Part shown: positions 1 through 9,613 of the stretch, one piece after another
How positions within the stretch are numbered: position 1 is the first letter of the stretch
Layout: each line of letters opens with the position of its first letter
Assembly: GCF_015712065.1 (NCBI RefSeq)
Contig: NZ_JACFYZ010000002.1
Coordinates: 124,001 to 188,000 of the forward strand
Direction of reading: 5' to 3'
DNA: 64,000 bases
From: Ectopseudomonas chengduensis
Lineage (GTDB): Bacteria > Pseudomonadota > Gammaproteobacteria > Pseudomonadales > Pseudomonadaceae
Position numbers and translations under genes: made by a program
The notes under the pieces: model-generated
Databases searched by the model: none
What the model was told of the DNA's origin: nothing
Seen by the model: the letters and a program-made list of their open reading frames with translations, nothing else

Positions 1-21
1 TTCTGCTGGGGTATCAGCCAT
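1..21 (-). CDS. atpB: ATP synthase subunit a, first codons only (partial)
   Basis: Seven codons reading M-A-D-T-P-A-E begin just inside the window edge on the minus strand. A GAGGCG Shine-Dalgarno-like sequence stands a few bases upstream. The gene directly follows atpI, which is the usual order of the ATP synthase operon, so this is most likely the start of atpB. The remainder lies outside the window, so identity rests on position and the short N-terminus. Confidence 0.6.
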
Positions 22-45
22 AAACGCCTCAAACGGTCCAATGCT

Positions 46-435
46 TCAGAAAACTTTCATGAGTAGGGGGGCACAGGCTGCAGCCAGAAGGCCAAGCAGG
101 TAACCGATGAACAGCTGCATCGGTGCAAGTGGTTCAACCCCTACGAACGCCAGTGCAAACAGCACTGCCGTGATAATCCATTTACCCATGGCCCCGGCCC
201 AGATCGACTGGACGATGGCTCGGGCCGAACGCGCGCCAAAGTAACGAAAGGCCTTGAATGCGAAATACGCGTTGGCCAGCAGGGCGATCAGCCCTCCCAG
301 CAATGCCGAATAGGCCGCAACCCATCCGCCACTGACGGCAAAAATCACTGCAATCACAGCCGTCACGATGGCCTGAAGAATCAGGATCGGAAAACCTGGC
401 TGACGATGAAACGGGACCTTACTGGGGATGCCCAT
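46..435 (-). CDS. atpI: ATP synthase subunit I (AtpI)
   Basis: A 129-residue membrane protein with about four hydrophobic segments. Family knowledge: AtpI heads the ATP synthase operon and helps assemble the c-ring; it is not needed for catalysis. The open frame extends further upstream, but the ATG giving the N-terminus MGIPSKVPFHRQPGFP was chosen because pseudomonad AtpI proteins begin close to a PFHRQPGFP motif. It is followed 24 bases downstream by the first codons of atpB. The gap before it, next to parB, should hold the promoter of the ATP synthase operon, but no clear -35/-10 pair was identified. Confidence 0.85.
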   Translation of the reverse strand: MGIPSKVPFHRQPGFPILILQAIVTAVIAVIFAVSGGWVAAYSALLGGLIALLANAYFAFKAFRYFGARSARAIVQSIWAGAMGKWIITAVLFALAFVGVEPLAPMQLFIGYLLGLLAAACAPLLMKVF

Positions 436-526
436 CGACCTCTCCCTGCAAGGTGCCGAAACTCGGCCCGTAGCCGACAAAATTGCGCGGGGAGTATAGG
501 GTTCAGCCTGCGCCCGATCAACCGTG

Positions 527-554
527 CTGTAGTAGGAGTGAAGTAGGACTACAG
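527..554. terminator. Weak inverted repeat between parB and atpI
   Basis: CTGTAGT and ACTACAG form a 7-bp stem with a 14-base loop just past the parB stop codon. No clean T-run follows, so a transcript-ending role for parB is only possible. Confidence 0.25.
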
Positions 555-565
555 ACTGAATTGTT

Positions 566-1435
566 TCAACGAATGTGCGCCAGTACACCCTGCAATTCGT
601 CGAGGGAGCTGTAGCGAATCACCAACTGCCCTTTGCCCTTGCTGCCGTGCTTGATCTGCACGGGCGAGCCCAGACGCTCTGCGAGCTTCTGCTCCAGGCG
701 ACTGATGTCCGGGTCTGCCTTGGCCTTGACCGGGGCTGGTTTGGCGCTGAGCCACTGTCGCACCAGTGCTTCGGTCTGACGAACGGTCAGGCCACGTGCG
801 ACAACATGTCGCGCAGCTTCAACCTGCTGTTCGAGGGGTAAACCGAGCAGTGCACGGGCATGCCCCATCTCCAGGTCGCCATGCGAAAGCAGGGTCTTGA
901 TCTCTTCCGGCAGGGCGATCAGGCGCAGCAGGTTGGTGATGGTGACGCGGGATTTGCCCACCGCATCGGCGACCTGTTGCTGGGTCAGCTCGAATTCCTG
1001 CTGCAGACGCTGCAGGGCCACGGCTTCCTCGATCGGGTTGAGGTCTTCGCGCTGGATATTCTCGATCAGCGCCATGGCGATGGCGGCTTCATCCGGCAGT
1101 TCACGGACCATGGCCGGAATCTTGTCCTGACCGGCCAGCTGGCTGGCACGCCAGCGTCGTTCACCGGCGACAATCTCGAAACGTCCACCACCGATGGGGC
1201 GCAGGACGATGGGCTGCATCACGCCCTGGGCACGAATGGAGGCAGCGAGCTCTTCCAGAGCGGTCTGGTCCATGTCACGGCGAGGCTGGTACTTGCCGCG
1301 CTGGATCAGCTCCAGCGGCACGTATTGCAGTTCACGCGTGTCGACCTGAGCGGCCTCTTCCTGCAATGCATTGACGGTGTTGCCGCCAAGCAGTGCGTCC
1401 AGACCTCGACCCAGACCTCGTTTCTTCGCAACCAT
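566..1435 (-). CDS. parB: Chromosome partition protein ParB
   Basis: A 289-residue ParB/Spo0J protein that binds parS sites, spreads along DNA as a CTP-dependent clamp and helps segregate the origin. The N-terminus KKRGLGRGLDALLG is the conserved tail that contacts ParA. The CTP-binding ParB/Srx domain follows at about residues 38-125, with GERRWRA at about 90-96 and ENIQREDLNPIEEA at about 119-132. A helix-turn-helix lies at about 150-170 and a C-terminal dimerisation domain at about 240-289. parA lies 11 bases upstream, so the two form an operon. Two perfect parS sites occur 12.7 kb away inside recF, fitting a dedicated chromosomal ParABS system. Confidence 0.97.
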   Translation of the reverse strand: MVAKKRGLGRGLDALLGGNTVNALQEEAAQVDTRELQYVPLELIQRGKYQPRRDMDQTALEELAASIRAQGVMQPIVLRPIGGGRFEIVAGERRWRASQLAGQDKIPAMVRELPDEAAIAMALIENIQREDLNPIEEAVALQRLQQEFELTQQQVADAVGKSRVTITNLLRLIALPEEIKTLLSHGDLEMGHARALLGLPLEQQVEAARHVVARGLTVRQTEALVRQWLSAKPAPVKAKADPDISRLEQKLAERLGSPVQIKHGSKGKGQLVIRYSSLDELQGVLAHIR

Positions 1436-1446
1436 GCGGATGTTCC

Positions 1447-2235
1447 TTAAGCGGTAGCAGTTTTCGCGGCGGCACGCTGACGGCGCACCAGCTCGCCGGC
1501 CAAGGCCAGGTAGGCGATGGCACCACGGGATTGTTTGTCGTAGACCAGCGCCGGCATACCGAAGCTCGGTGCTTCGGCCAGCCGTACGTTGCGCGGTATC
1601 ACGACGTCATACAGCTTGTCACCGAAGTGCTGCTTGAGCTGAGCCGTGACGTCGTTGGTCAGGCTGATACGCGGGTCATACATGGTGCGCAGCAGACCTT
1701 CGATCTGCAGCTTGGGATTGAGCAGCTGGGCGATGCGCTGGATGCTGTTGACCAGATCGGAAAGCCCCTCGAGCGCGTAGTACTCGCACTGCATGGGGAT
1801 GATCACACCATCGGCAGCGACCAGGGCATTGATGGTCAGCATGCTCAGAGACGGTGGGCAGTCGATGAGGATGTAGTCGTAGTTCTCGCGGATCGGCGCC
1901 AGGGCATAACGCAGGCGACTCTCCTTCATCTTCATTTCCAACAGGGCGACTTCGGCGGCCGTCAGATCGCGGTTGGCCGGCAGCAGCTGGTAGCCACCGT
2001 GTTCGGAGAACTGCATGGCCTGGCTCAGGTCGCATTCGCCGATCAGTACGTCGTAGATCGAATGTTCGAGTCCATGCTTGTCGACACCGCTGCCCATGGT
2101 CGCGTTGCCCTGCGGATCCAGATCGATGAGCAGCACACGGCGTTTGGTCGCTACCAGAGAGGCGGCCAGGTTGATGCACGTCGTGGTTTTGCCCACGCCG
2201 CCTTTCTGATTGGCGATCGCGAATACCTTGGCCAT
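1447..2235 (-). CDS. parA: Chromosome partition ATPase ParA (Soj)
   Basis: A 262-residue P-loop ATPase of the MinD/ParA family. ATP-bound ParA binds DNA non-specifically, and ParB stimulates its hydrolysis, producing a moving gradient that pulls parS-bound complexes apart. The deviant Walker A motif KGGVGKTT is at about residues 10-17. DLDPQGNAT (about 38-46) and DCPPSLSMLT (about 121-130) are the other nucleotide-binding motifs. The open frame starts 19 codons earlier, but the ATG at MAKVFAIANQKGGVGK fits the family N-terminus and is preceded by an AAGA purine tract. It lies 11 bases after rsmG, in the row mnmG-rsmG-parA-parB. Confidence 0.96.
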   Translation of the reverse strand: MAKVFAIANQKGGVGKTTTCINLAASLVATKRRVLLIDLDPQGNATMGSGVDKHGLEHSIYDVLIGECDLSQAMQFSEHGGYQLLPANRDLTAAEVALLEMKMKESRLRYALAPIRENYDYILIDCPPSLSMLTINALVAADGVIIPMQCEYYALEGLSDLVNSIQRIAQLLNPKLQIEGLLRTMYDPRISLTNDVTAQLKQHFGDKLYDVVIPRNVRLAEAPSFGMPALVYDKQSRGAIAYLALAGELVRRQRAAAKTATA

Positions 2236-2246
2236 CTTCTTTCCCC

Positions 2247-2891
2247 TTAGACCGAGCGACGCAGTATCAACAGATGGCGCTGGCCTTGGCAACCGGGAAC
2301 CCGCAACACATGCGTGGCACTGAGACGGAAGTCAGTCGGCAGAGCTTGCAACTCGTCATCCGGGTGCACGCCTTTCATCGCCAGCCAGTGGGTGTCGACG
2401 CTGCCGAGGTGACGCGTCCAGTTGCTGAAGTCTTCCAGGCTGCTGAACGCCCGCGAGCTGATACCGTCGAACGGCTGCTCGGGTCGATACGCTTCGACCC
2501 GGTTGTGGACAACCTCGAGGTTGGCGAGTTTCAGCTCCAGCTTCACCTGCACTAGAAAACGGGTCTTCTTGCCGTTGGAGTCGAGCAGGGTAAAGCGCCG
2601 CTCGGGGAACATGATTGCCAGCGGAACACCGGGCATGCCACCGCCGCTGCCGACGTCCAGCCAGTTATCCCCACGCTCGGCCACGAACGGCACCACCGAC
2701 AGGCTGTCGAGCAGATGGCGCGAAACCATCTCGTCGGGGTCGCGCACCGCAGTGAGGTTGTAAGCCTTGTTCCACTTGATCAGCAGGCCCAGGTAGGCGA
2801 GCAGTTGTTCCTGCTGCTGCGCGCTGAGTTCGATACCGAGCTCGCGGGCACCCTGGATCAGTTCTTCGGCGTGACGCTGAGTGACCGACAT
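2247..2891 (-). CDS. rsmG: 16S rRNA (guanine-527-N7)-methyltransferase RsmG
   Basis: A 214-residue SAM-dependent methyltransferase, formerly GidB, which makes m7G527 in 16S rRNA; its loss gives low-level streptomycin resistance in several bacteria. The SAM-binding motif [16 protein letters not shown] lies at about residues 78-93, and the upstream motif [21 protein letters not shown] is characteristic of the family. Its start codon overlaps the mnmG stop by one base, so translation is probably coupled. Confidence 0.97.
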   Translation of the reverse strand: MSVTQRHAEELIQGARELGIELSAQQQEQLLAYLGLLIKWNKAYNLTAVRDPDEMVSRHLLDSLSVVPFVAERGDNWLDVGSGGGMPGVPLAIMFPERRFTLLDSNGKKTRFLVQVKLELKLANLEVVHNRVEAYRPEQPFDGISSRAFSSLEDFSNWTRHLGSVDTHWLAMKGVHPDDELQALPTDFRLSATHVLRVPGCQGQRHLLILRRSV

Positions 2892-4786
2892 CAGGCGCTC
2901 TGCTCCAGCTTCTGTCCGGCGCTGCGTTTTTTCAGGTGAATCAGCAGCAGGGAAATCGCCGCCGGGGTGACCCCCGGTATCCGTGAAGCCTGGCCAAGCG
3001 TGGCTGGGCGGGTGCTGCCGAGCTTGAACTGGATTTCCTTGGACAGCCCGGAGATCGAGGCATAGTCCAGGTCATCCGGCAGTTTGGTGTCTTCACTGGC
3101 ACGCAGTTTGGCGATCTCGTCCTGTTGGCGGTCGATATAGCCGGCGTACTTGGTCTTGATCTCGACCTGCTCGGCCACCTGGTTATCCACAACCGGTGCT
3201 TCAGTCAGTTCGACCAGCGTGGCGTAATCGATCTCCGGCCGAGCCAGCAGGTTGAGCAGGTTGTATTCGTGAGCCAACGGCGTACCGAAACGCGCGGCAA
3301 TGGCATCGCCTTGCGGCGTGCCTGGGCGCACCCAGGTGCTCTTCAGGCGCTGCTCTTCCTGCACGATACCTTCACGCTTGGCCTCGAAGGCCGCCCAGCG
3401 CTCGTCGTCGATCAGACCCAGCTCGCGGCCTTTCTCGGTCAGGCGCAGGTCGGCGTTGTCCTCACGCAGAATCAGCCGGTATTCGGCACGCGAGGTGAAC
3501 ATGCGGTACGGCTCCTGGGTGCCCAGGGTGATCAGGTCATCGACCAGCACGCCGATGTAGGCTTCGTCACGACGCGGACACCAGGCTTCCTTGCCCTGCG
3601 CGCGCAGGGCGGCGTTGCAGCCGGCAAGCAGGCCCTGAGCGCCGGCTTCTTCGTAGCCGGTGGTACCGTTGATCTGGCCAGCGAAGAACAGCCCGCCGAT
3701 GACCTTGGTTTCCAGGCTGTACTTGAGATCACGCGGATCGAAGTAGTCGTATTCGATGGCATATCCAGGGCGCACGATGTGGGCGTTTTCCATGCCACGG
3801 ATGCTGCGCACGATCTCCAGCTGCACGTCGAACGGCAGTGAAGTGGAGATGCCGTTGGGGTACAGCTCATGAGTGGTCAGGCCTTCCGGCTCGATGAACA
3901 CCTGGTGGCTGTCCTTGTCGGCGAAGCGATGGATCTTGTCCTCGATCGACGGGCAGTAGCGCGGGCCTACACCTTCAATCACACCGGAGTACATCGGCGA
4001 GCGGTCGAGGTTGGCGGCGATGATCTCGTGAGTACGTGCGTTGGTGTGGGTGATCCAGCAACTGATCTGCTTCGGTTGATGTTCACGCTTGCCGAGGAAG
4101 GACATCAGCGGCGTAGGGGTATCACCCGGCTGCTCGGTCATTACCGAGAAATCCACAGAACGACCGTCGATGCGTGGTGGCGTACCGGTTTTCAGACGAC
4201 CGACGCGCAGTGGCAGTTCACGCAGGCGATGCGCCAGGGCGATGGAAGGTGGATCACCGGCACGACCGCCAGAGTAATTCTGCAGACCAATGTGGATAAG
4301 TCCGCCGAGGAACGTGCCTGTGGTCAACACCACGGAATCCGCGTGGAACCTGAGGCCCATCTGGGTAACCACGCCTTTGACTTCAGCGTTTTCCACAATC
4401 AGATCATCAGCAGCCTGTTGAAAAATCCACAGGTTGGCCTGGTTTTCCAGAATCTCGCGTACTGCGGCCTTGTACAGCACGCGGTCGGCCTGTGCGCGGG
4501 TCGCACGTACGGCTGGGCCTTTGCGGCTGTTGAGAATACGGAATTGGATACCGCCCCTGTCGGTAGCGATGGCCATGGCGCCGCCCAGGGCATCGATTTC
4601 CTTGACCAGATGGCTCTTGCCGATCCCGCCGATAGCCGGGTTGCAGCTCATCTGGCCGAGGGTCTCGACATTGTGGGTGAGCAGCAGGGTCTTCACGCCC
4701 ATGCGTGCTGCAGCCAGGGCTGCTTCGGTACCGGCATGACCGCCGCCGATCACGATCACGTCAAAACGGGAAGGGAAATCCACCAC
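2891..4786 (-). CDS. mnmG: tRNA uridine-34 carboxymethylaminomethylation enzyme MnmG (GidA)
   Basis: A 631-residue FAD protein that works with MnmE to install the cmnm5 group on wobble uridine 34 of certain tRNAs. The Rossmann FAD motif [10 protein letters not shown] is at about residues 14-23. The MnmG signatures [18 protein letters not shown] (about 48-65) and [21 protein letters not shown] (about 365-385) are present, and the C-terminal helical domain that contacts MnmE is complete. The gene contains two perfect DnaA boxes (3183-3191 and 4291-4299), which may be relevant to the origin-like region upstream of it. It heads the row mnmG-rsmG-parA-parB; its promoter must lie in the AT-rich gap at 4787-5030. 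Confidence 0.98.
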   Translation of the reverse strand: MVDFPSRFDVIVIGGGHAGTEAALAAARMGVKTLLLTHNVETLGQMSCNPAIGGIGKSHLVKEIDALGGAMAIATDRGGIQFRILNSRKGPAVRATRAQADRVLYKAAVREILENQANLWIFQQAADDLIVENAEVKGVVTQMGLRFHADSVVLTTGTFLGGLIHIGLQNYSGGRAGDPPSIALAHRLRELPLRVGRLKTGTPPRIDGRSVDFSVMTEQPGDTPTPLMSFLGKREHQPKQISCWITHTNARTHEIIAANLDRSPMYSGVIEGVGPRYCPSIEDKIHRFADKDSHQVFIEPEGLTTHELYPNGISTSLPFDVQLEIVRSIRGMENAHIVRPGYAIEYDYFDPRDLKYSLETKVIGGLFFAGQINGTTGYEEAGAQGLLAGCNAALRAQGKEAWCPRRDEAYIGVLVDDLITLGTQEPYRMFTSRAEYRLILREDNADLRLTEKGRELGLIDDERWAAFEAKREGIVQEEQRLKSTWVRPGTPQGDAIAARFGTPLAHEYNLLNLLARPEIDYATLVELTEAPVVDNQVAEQVEIKTKYAGYIDRQQDEIAKLRASEDTKLPDDLDYASISGLSKEIQFKLGSTRPATLGQASRIPGVTPAAISLLLIHLKKRSAGQKLEQSA

Positions 4787-5530
4787 GCACCTCGTGCCTG
4801 TTGAGAAGGGGTCTGAAAGAAAGGCGGCAAGTATAGGGACTTAAGCCTGCTGAATGAAGCCTTCTGCACAAAAAATAGCCAGCTGCTTGGTTGTGTTCCT
4901 CTCTCCTCGAGCCTTTACCTGATGACCCCTTCCGGGTGAAAAGTACGCTCAGGCTTATAAAGAATAAAAAAGAGAGAATTTTTATAAAGCTTGTTCTTTA
5001 TGTTTATGTATAGAGGGAGCCTTTTCTGTGGATAAAGCTTTACAAGCCTTGCTGCTACTGGTGTACAGCGAATGATAAGCCTGTGTCATTCCTGCTCGGT
5101 TCCGCTGGGCAAGCTGCTGAACCACTGTGGATGAAAGTGCTAGTTACCCACAGGGGAAGTTACGCCCAGCTTTGTCATAGGGTTATGGGCAGGGCTTAAG
5201 GGCGGTTTTCCACAGGGTTTATTTCACTATGAATAACTCTTCAGAACACCCGGATTTCTTCTGAAAATCGGGCATTGGCACGGTGCCATGTCAGCCCTTG
5301 ATGGCTCGCAAGCTTATGGAAGGTGGGCTGGATGAGCCGACGATTGCCATCGGTGTCAGCCTGAGACGCAGCCTGTGTCTGGCCTGCAGTTCGTAGCCCG
5401 GATGAAATCCGGGGAGGCAGGAAGAGGCGGATTGACGGCGAGACCTATGCTCTTTTCGCGGATAAATCCGCTCCTACAGGCTAGCTGTGGATAAGAGGAC
5501 GGTGAATGTAGAGCGCCTGAGTATTTGGTT
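4787..5530. other. Second origin-like region: AT-rich stretch plus DnaA-box cluster
   Basis: This 744-base gap has no convincing gene. From 4950 to 5010 it is AT-rich and contains TGTTTATGT (5001-5009). DnaA-box matches follow: TGTGGATAA at 5027 (perfect), TGTGGATGA at 5126, TTACCCACA at 5144, TTTTCCACA at 5206 (one mismatch each) and TGTGGATAA at 5486 (perfect). The boxes at 5027, 5144 and 5206 are spaced 117 and 62 bases apart, exactly as in the rpmH-dnaA origin. A GATAAGCCTGT segment stands at +44 from the first box in both regions. The region also holds the mnmG promoter and, from 5391, REP-type repeats. Confidence 0.7.
5391..5480. repeat. REP-type inverted repeats between mnmG and mnmE
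   Basis: Two short palindromic units: GTAGCCCGGATGAAATCCGGG, split as GTAGCCCGGATG and AAATCCGGG, at 5393-5413, and a CGCGGATAAATCCGCTCCTACA-type unit (CGCGGATAAATCCG then CTCCTACA) at 5457-5478. Both families recur elsewhere in the window, the first at 39945, 46930 and 60060, the second at 35066 and 39845. Confidence 0.7.
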
Positions 5531-6898
5531 TCACTTGCCAATACAGAAGCTGGAGAAGATGCGTCCCAGCAGATCGTCGCTGCTGAAGGCACCGGTGATC
5601 TCGCCCAGGGCTTGTTGCGCCATACGCAGATCCTCGGCCAGCAGTTCACCCGCGCCCATCAGGGTGAGCTGATTGCGGCCGTGCTCGAGGTGCTGCTGCG
5701 CCTGCAGCAACGCTTCGAGGTGGCGGCGTCGCGCGCTGAAGCCGCTCTCTGCGGTCTGTTGATAACCCATGCAGGCTTTCAGGTGTTCGCGCAGCAGTTC
5801 CAGGCCGTCTGCGGATTTGGCCGACAGGCTGAGGGTGACGTGGCCATCGGCGCTGGTTTGCAGTGTGACTGTCTCACCAGAGAGATCGGCCTTGTTGCGG
5901 ATCAGGGTGACGCGTGCAGGATCCGGGCGCTGTTCCAGAAACTCTGGCCACAGGGCGAAAGGATCAGCCGCTTCCGGTGCGGTGGAGTCCACCACCAGTA
6001 GCACGCGATCAGCCTCGCCAATGGCTTTGAGCGCGCGTTCCACGCCGATGCGCTCGACCTGATCGTCAGTGTCGCGCAGGCCGGCGGTGTCGACCACGTG
6101 CAGGGGCATGCCATCGATGTGTATATGTTCGCGCAGCACGTCGCGGGTGGTGCCGGCGATATCGGTGACAATGGCCGCTTCACGCCCGGCCAGGGCATTG
6201 AGCAGGCTGGATTTGCCGGCATTGGGCCGGCCGGCGATGACCACGGTCATGCCGTCGCGCAGCAAGGCACCCTGGCCGGCTTCGCGCAGCACTGTGGATA
6301 AGTTTGCACGCACGCTGTCGAGCTGGCTTAGCACATGGCCATCGGCGAGAAAGTCGATCTCCTCCTCGGGGAAGTCGATGGCGGCTTCGACGTAGATGCG
6401 CAGCTGGATCAAAGACTCGGTCAGTGCATGCACCCGTTTGGAGAACTCGCCCTGCAGCGAACGCAGTGCATTGCGCGCAGCCTGTTCGGAGCTGGCCTCG
6501 ATCAGATCGGCGATGGCTTCGGCTTGAGCCAGGTCGAGCTTGTCGTTGAGGAAGGCGCGCTCGCTGAACTCACCTGGTCGTGCCAGGCGTGCGCCCAATG
6601 CCATGCAACGGCGTAGCAACAGATCGAGCACGACTGGGCCACCGTGGCCCTGAAGTTCCAGTACGTCTTCACCCGTGAAGGAATTGGGACCGGGAAAGTA
6701 GATGGCCAGACCTTCGTCCAGCGTCAGCTCGCTCTCGCCATAAAACGGCCCGTGATGAGCGAAGCGTGGCTTCAACTCGCGCCTGCAGATGGCCTGGGCC
6801 AATTGACCCGCAAGAGGACCAGATACTCGCACGATACCTACACCACCCCGACCTTGGGCGGTTGCGACGGCAGCGATGGTATCTCGGGCGTGGTTCAT
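5531..6898 (-). CDS. mnmE: tRNA modification GTPase MnmE (TrmE)
   Basis: A 455-residue GTPase that, with MnmG, modifies wobble U34 of tRNA. It has an N-terminal tetrahydrofolate-binding domain, a helical domain and an inserted Ras-like G domain: G1 GRPNAGKSS (about 222-230), G3 DTAGLRDT (about 268-275) and G4 NKAD (about 334-337). It ends with the family C-terminus FCIGK, whose cysteine is catalytic. The open frame runs 150 codons further upstream into yidC-proximal sequence, but the ATG giving [14 protein letters not shown] was chosen because it matches the family N-terminus and gives the standard 455 residues. A perfect DnaA box lies inside the gene (6293-6301). Confidence 0.97.
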   Translation of the reverse strand: MNHARDTIAAVATAQGRGGVGIVRVSGPLAGQLAQAICRRELKPRFAHHGPFYGESELTLDEGLAIYFPGPNSFTGEDVLELQGHGGPVVLDLLLRRCMALGARLARPGEFSERAFLNDKLDLAQAEAIADLIEASSEQAARNALRSLQGEFSKRVHALTESLIQLRIYVEAAIDFPEEEIDFLADGHVLSQLDSVRANLSTVLREAGQGALLRDGMTVVIAGRPNAGKSSLLNALAGREAAIVTDIAGTTRDVLREHIHIDGMPLHVVDTAGLRDTDDQVERIGVERALKAIGEADRVLLVVDSTAPEAADPFALWPEFLEQRPDPARVTLIRNKADLSGETVTLQTSADGHVTLSLSAKSADGLELLREHLKACMGYQQTAESGFSARRRHLEALLQAQQHLEHGRNQLTLMGAGELLAEDLRMAQQALGEITGAFSSDDLLGRIFSSFCIGK

Positions 6899-6928
6899 GG
6901 CGGTTTTCTCGGTGCGTACGACTGAATA

Positions 6929-7004
6929 TAGGAGCGAGGGGAAGCCTGGTTCTCTGCTCGCAAAGCCTGTGGATACAGAGATTCGCGAGCAGAGCTCGCT
7001 CCTA
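6929..7004. repeat. REP-type inverted repeat, TAGGAGCGAG family
   Basis: TAGGAGCGAG at 6929-6938 pairs with CTCGCTCCTA at 6995-7004. Inner sequences CTCTGCTCGC and GCGAGCAGAG also pair. The same family recurs at 50640-50706 with 24-bp perfect arms and at 44565. Confidence 0.7.
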
Positions 7005-7024
7005 CGACAAATGCCTGGATAGCA

Positions 7025-7048
7025 AAACGCCCCAATCATGGGGCGTTT
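7025..7048 (-). terminator. Terminator-like hairpin downstream of yidC
   Basis: AAACGCCCCA and TGGGGCGTTT form a 10-bp perfect stem with a 4-base loop, 27 bases past the yidC stop. Read on the minus strand the stem ends in GCGTTTTGCT, a short T-run, so it probably ends the rpmH-rnpA-yidD-yidC transcript. Confidence 0.65.
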
Positions 7049-7074
7049 GCTTGATGCTTGGAAGTCTTGGCGAA

Positions 7075-8820
7075 TCAGGCGTTGGCCGGTTTCGCTGCTG
7101 CTTCGATCTTGCGCGTAATGTACCACTGCTGGGCGATGGACAGGCAGTTGTTGACTACCCAGTACAGCACCAGACCTGCAGGGAACCACAGGAAGAAGAA
7201 GGTGAAGATGATCGGCATCAGCTTCAGCACGCGGGCCTGCATGGGGTCCGGCGGCGTCGGGTTGAGCTGCTGCTGGATGAACATGGTCGCGCCCATGATG
7301 ATCGGCAGGATGAAGAACGGATCCTTGATCGACAGGTCGGTGATCCACAGCAGCCAGGGCGCCTGACGCATCTCGACCGATTCCAGGAGCACCCAGTACA
7401 GGGCGAGGAAGACCGGCATCTGCACCAGGATCGGCAGGCAGCCGCCCAGCGGGTTGATCTTCTCTTTCTTGTACAGCTCCATCATCGCCTGGGACATCTT
7501 CTGGCGATCGTCACCGTGCTGTTCTTTCAGCGCCTGCAGTTTCGGCGATACGGCACGCATGCGCGCCATGGAACGGTAACTGGCGGCAGACAGCGGGAAG
7601 AAGATCAGCTTGATGATGATGGTCAGGAAAATGATCGACCAGCCCCAGTTGCCGAGCACGCCATGGATCACTTCCAGCAGCCAGAAGATCGGCTGCGCGA
7701 GGAACCACAGGAAGCCGTAGTCGACGGTCAGCTCCAGGCCCGGAGACAGGGTGCCCAGGTGCTCTTGCAGCTTGGGACCTGCGTAGAGGATCGCGCCCGT
7801 TTCGCCCTGAGCGCCGGCCGCGACCTGTATGGACGGACCAGTGAAGCCGACGATGTAGTTCCCCTGGCTGTCCTTGCGAGTCTGTACCAGATTGGTGCTG
7901 TCCTTGTTCGGCACCCAGGCGGTGACGAAGTAGTGCTGCAGCCAGGCGACCCAGCCGCCCTGCACGGTTTCCTTGAAGGACTGCTTGTCGATGTCCTTCA
8001 TCGACACCTTCTTGTACGGCTCTTCGGTGGTCCACAGTGCGGCGCCGAGGTAGGTGGCGGTGCCGGTAGCGGTGGTCGAGGACGGATCGCCGCTGTTGTC
8101 GCGTTTGAGCTGGGCGAACAGGTTGCCGCTCCAGGCTTGCTCGCTCTGGTTGTCGATCAGATAGCGCACGTCGACCTGATAGGCGGACGGATCGATGCAG
8201 CCAGGCTTCTTCAGTTGTTGCTCACGCGCCGAGCATTGCGGATTGAGACCGCGCTTGAAGCTGTAGCGCTTGATGTAGTTGACGCCGTTCTCGCTGAACG
8301 TGAGATCGACCACCAGGCTGTCCTGGCCTTCGGCCAGTTCGTAGCTCTGCTTCTCGCTGCTCCACAGGGAACGACCGCTGGATTTGTCCGGGGCGTTCTG
8401 GCCAATCAGGCCGCTCTGCGCCAGGTAGGTACGCTCGTTGCCGTTATCGAACAGCTGGAACGGCACGTCCGGGCGATCCTGACGACGCGGGTACTGCGGT
8501 AGACGCAGTTGCACGACATCACCACCACGCGGGTCGATGGCCAGGTCCAGCACATCGGTCTTGACGCGAATCAGCTCGTCGCTGGCAGCAGCGGTAGGCG
8601 CAACGGCAGCTGCAGTCGGCTCGGCCACGGCAGTTGGGATGTCGTCGCCGCTGGTGCTGGCGGTTGCAGCGGGTGTGTCGGGCAGGGCAGGCGTCGCAGC
8701 GGTCGAGGTACTAACCTCGGCTGGCAGGGCAGCCTGGCCATAGTCCTCGTTCCATTGCAGGACCATGAGGTAGGACACGACTGCCAGGGCGACGATCAGG
8801 ATCGAACGTTGGATATCCAT
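7075..8820 (-). CDS. yidC: Membrane protein insertase YidC
   Basis: A 581-residue inner-membrane insertase that integrates proteins alone or with SecYEG. The first transmembrane segment (about residues 5-22) is followed by a periplasmic domain of some 330 residues, whose early part (about 30-85) is low-complexity and rich in Ala, Thr and Pro, as is usual in pseudomonads. The conserved five-helix core begins near residue 360 ([19 protein letters not shown]) and includes [20 protein letters not shown]. The yidD stop codon lies two bases upstream of its start, in the conserved rpmH-rnpA-yidD-yidC row. Confidence 0.98.
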   Translation of the reverse strand: MDIQRSILIVALAVVSYLMVLQWNEDYGQAALPAEVSTSTAATPALPDTPAATASTSGDDIPTAVAEPTAAAVAPTAAASDELIRVKTDVLDLAIDPRGGDVVQLRLPQYPRRQDRPDVPFQLFDNGNERTYLAQSGLIGQNAPDKSSGRSLWSSEKQSYELAEGQDSLVVDLTFSENGVNYIKRYSFKRGLNPQCSAREQQLKKPGCIDPSAYQVDVRYLIDNQSEQAWSGNLFAQLKRDNSGDPSSTTATGTATYLGAALWTTEEPYKKVSMKDIDKQSFKETVQGGWVAWLQHYFVTAWVPNKDSTNLVQTRKDSQGNYIVGFTGPSIQVAAGAQGETGAILYAGPKLQEHLGTLSPGLELTVDYGFLWFLAQPIFWLLEVIHGVLGNWGWSIIFLTIIIKLIFFPLSAASYRSMARMRAVSPKLQALKEQHGDDRQKMSQAMMELYKKEKINPLGGCLPILVQMPVFLALYWVLLESVEMRQAPWLLWITDLSIKDPFFILPIIMGATMFIQQQLNPTPPDPMQARVLKLMPIIFTFFFLWFPAGLVLYWVVNNCLSIAQQWYITRKIEAAAKPANA

Positions 8821-8822
8821 GA

Positions 8823-9068
8823 TTATTCGGCCATCGAAGGGGAACGGGATGTTTTAACGGGTGGAACCGGATCGAAACCGCCGGCATTCCAGGGATGGCA
8901 GCGACCAAGACGGCGTGCTGCCAGCCAGCCACCACGCAGGAAGCCATGTTGCTCGATGGCTTCGTAGGCATAGCAGGAGCAGCTGGGATAGAAGCGACAA
9001 TGACTGGCCATCAGCGGACTGATGGCGTAGCGATAAACCTGTATACAGGCTAGAGCCGCTTTACGCAT
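8823..9068 (-). CDS. yidD: Membrane protein insertion efficiency factor YidD
   Basis: An 81-residue member of the YidD family. The conserved block [20 protein letters not shown] followed by [11 protein letters not shown] is the family hallmark, with clustered cysteines. A long upstream extension in the same frame is unlikely: the ATG at [13 protein letters not shown] gives the normal length and overlaps the end of rnpA by 8 bases, the usual arrangement. Proposed family role: assisting YidC-dependent insertion at the inner face of the membrane. Confidence 0.93.
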   Translation of the reverse strand: MRKAALACIQVYRYAISPLMASHCRFYPSCSCYAYEAIEQHGFLRGGWLAARRLGRCHPWNAGGFDPVPPVKTSRSPSMAE

Positions 9069-9465
9069 GGGGATTGTCGCTTGTCCCGGGGGATAAGTCT
9101 GCGTCGCGACTGGGCCGGCTTCGGGCCAAGCGTTTCCAGAGTTTGCCGAACTGCTGAGCGAGCTCGCCATTCCCCAGATCACCTAGCCCTTTGCGGGCGA
9201 CCACCACGATGTCCCAGCCTGTCAGGTTGTCCTGATTGAGGCGAAAGGACTCGCGGATTTGACGCTTGATGCGGTTGCGCTCGACGGCGAGCTTGACGCT
9301 CTTTTTGCCGATCACCAAACCTAGGCGGGGATGATCAAGCTGGTTATCGCGCGCTAGCAACAGGACACTTTTGCCCGGAGCTTTACCGCTTGGGGAGTCG
9401 AAGACTGCCTTGAATTGCCGGGGAGTCAGCAGTCGCTTTTCCCGGCCGAAGCCTCGACTCACCAC
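9061..9465 (-). CDS. rnpA: Ribonuclease P protein component
   Basis: A 134-residue basic protein, the protein subunit of RNase P, which matures the 5' ends of tRNAs with the catalytic RNA. The RNR signature [15 protein letters not shown] is at about residues 61-75. It lies 13 bases after rpmH and its 3' end overlaps yidD by 8 bases. Compared with the core family there is a hydrophilic C-terminal tail of about 20 residues, which is common in pseudomonads. Confidence 0.97.
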   Translation of the reverse strand: MVSRGFGREKRLLTPRQFKAVFDSPSGKAPGKSVLLLARDNQLDHPRLGLVIGKKSVKLAVERNRIKRQIRESFRLNQDNLTGWDIVVVARKGLGDLGNGELAQQFGKLWKRLARSRPSRDADLSPGTSDNPHA

Positions 9466-9478
9466 CTGTCTGGATTAA

Positions 9479-9613
9479 TTAGACAGCAAGACGCTTGCGG
9501 CCCTTGGCGCGACGACGCGACAGGACGGCACGGCCGTTCTTGGTGGCCATACGGGCACGGAAACCGTGGGTGCGAGCGCGCTTGATGGTGCTGGGTTGGA
9601 AAGTGCGTTTCAT
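9479..9613 (-). CDS. rpmH: 50S ribosomal protein L34
   Basis: A 44-residue, very basic protein beginning [19 protein letters not shown] and ending [10 protein letters not shown], the nearly invariant bacterial L34. An AGGTAACGC sequence just upstream of the ATG is a plausible ribosome-binding site. It opens the rpmH-rnpA-yidD-yidC row, with its promoter in the origin region, and points away from dnaA. Confidence 0.97.

Noticed and set aside
5531..7348. MnmE with a 150-residue N-terminal extension
   Set aside because: The extension crosses a REP element and yidC sequence; the internal ATG gives the normal 455-residue protein.
6766..8502. 578-codon open frame opposite yidC
   Set aside because: Antisense to yidC, with no recognisable motif and skewed composition; yidC is clearly real.
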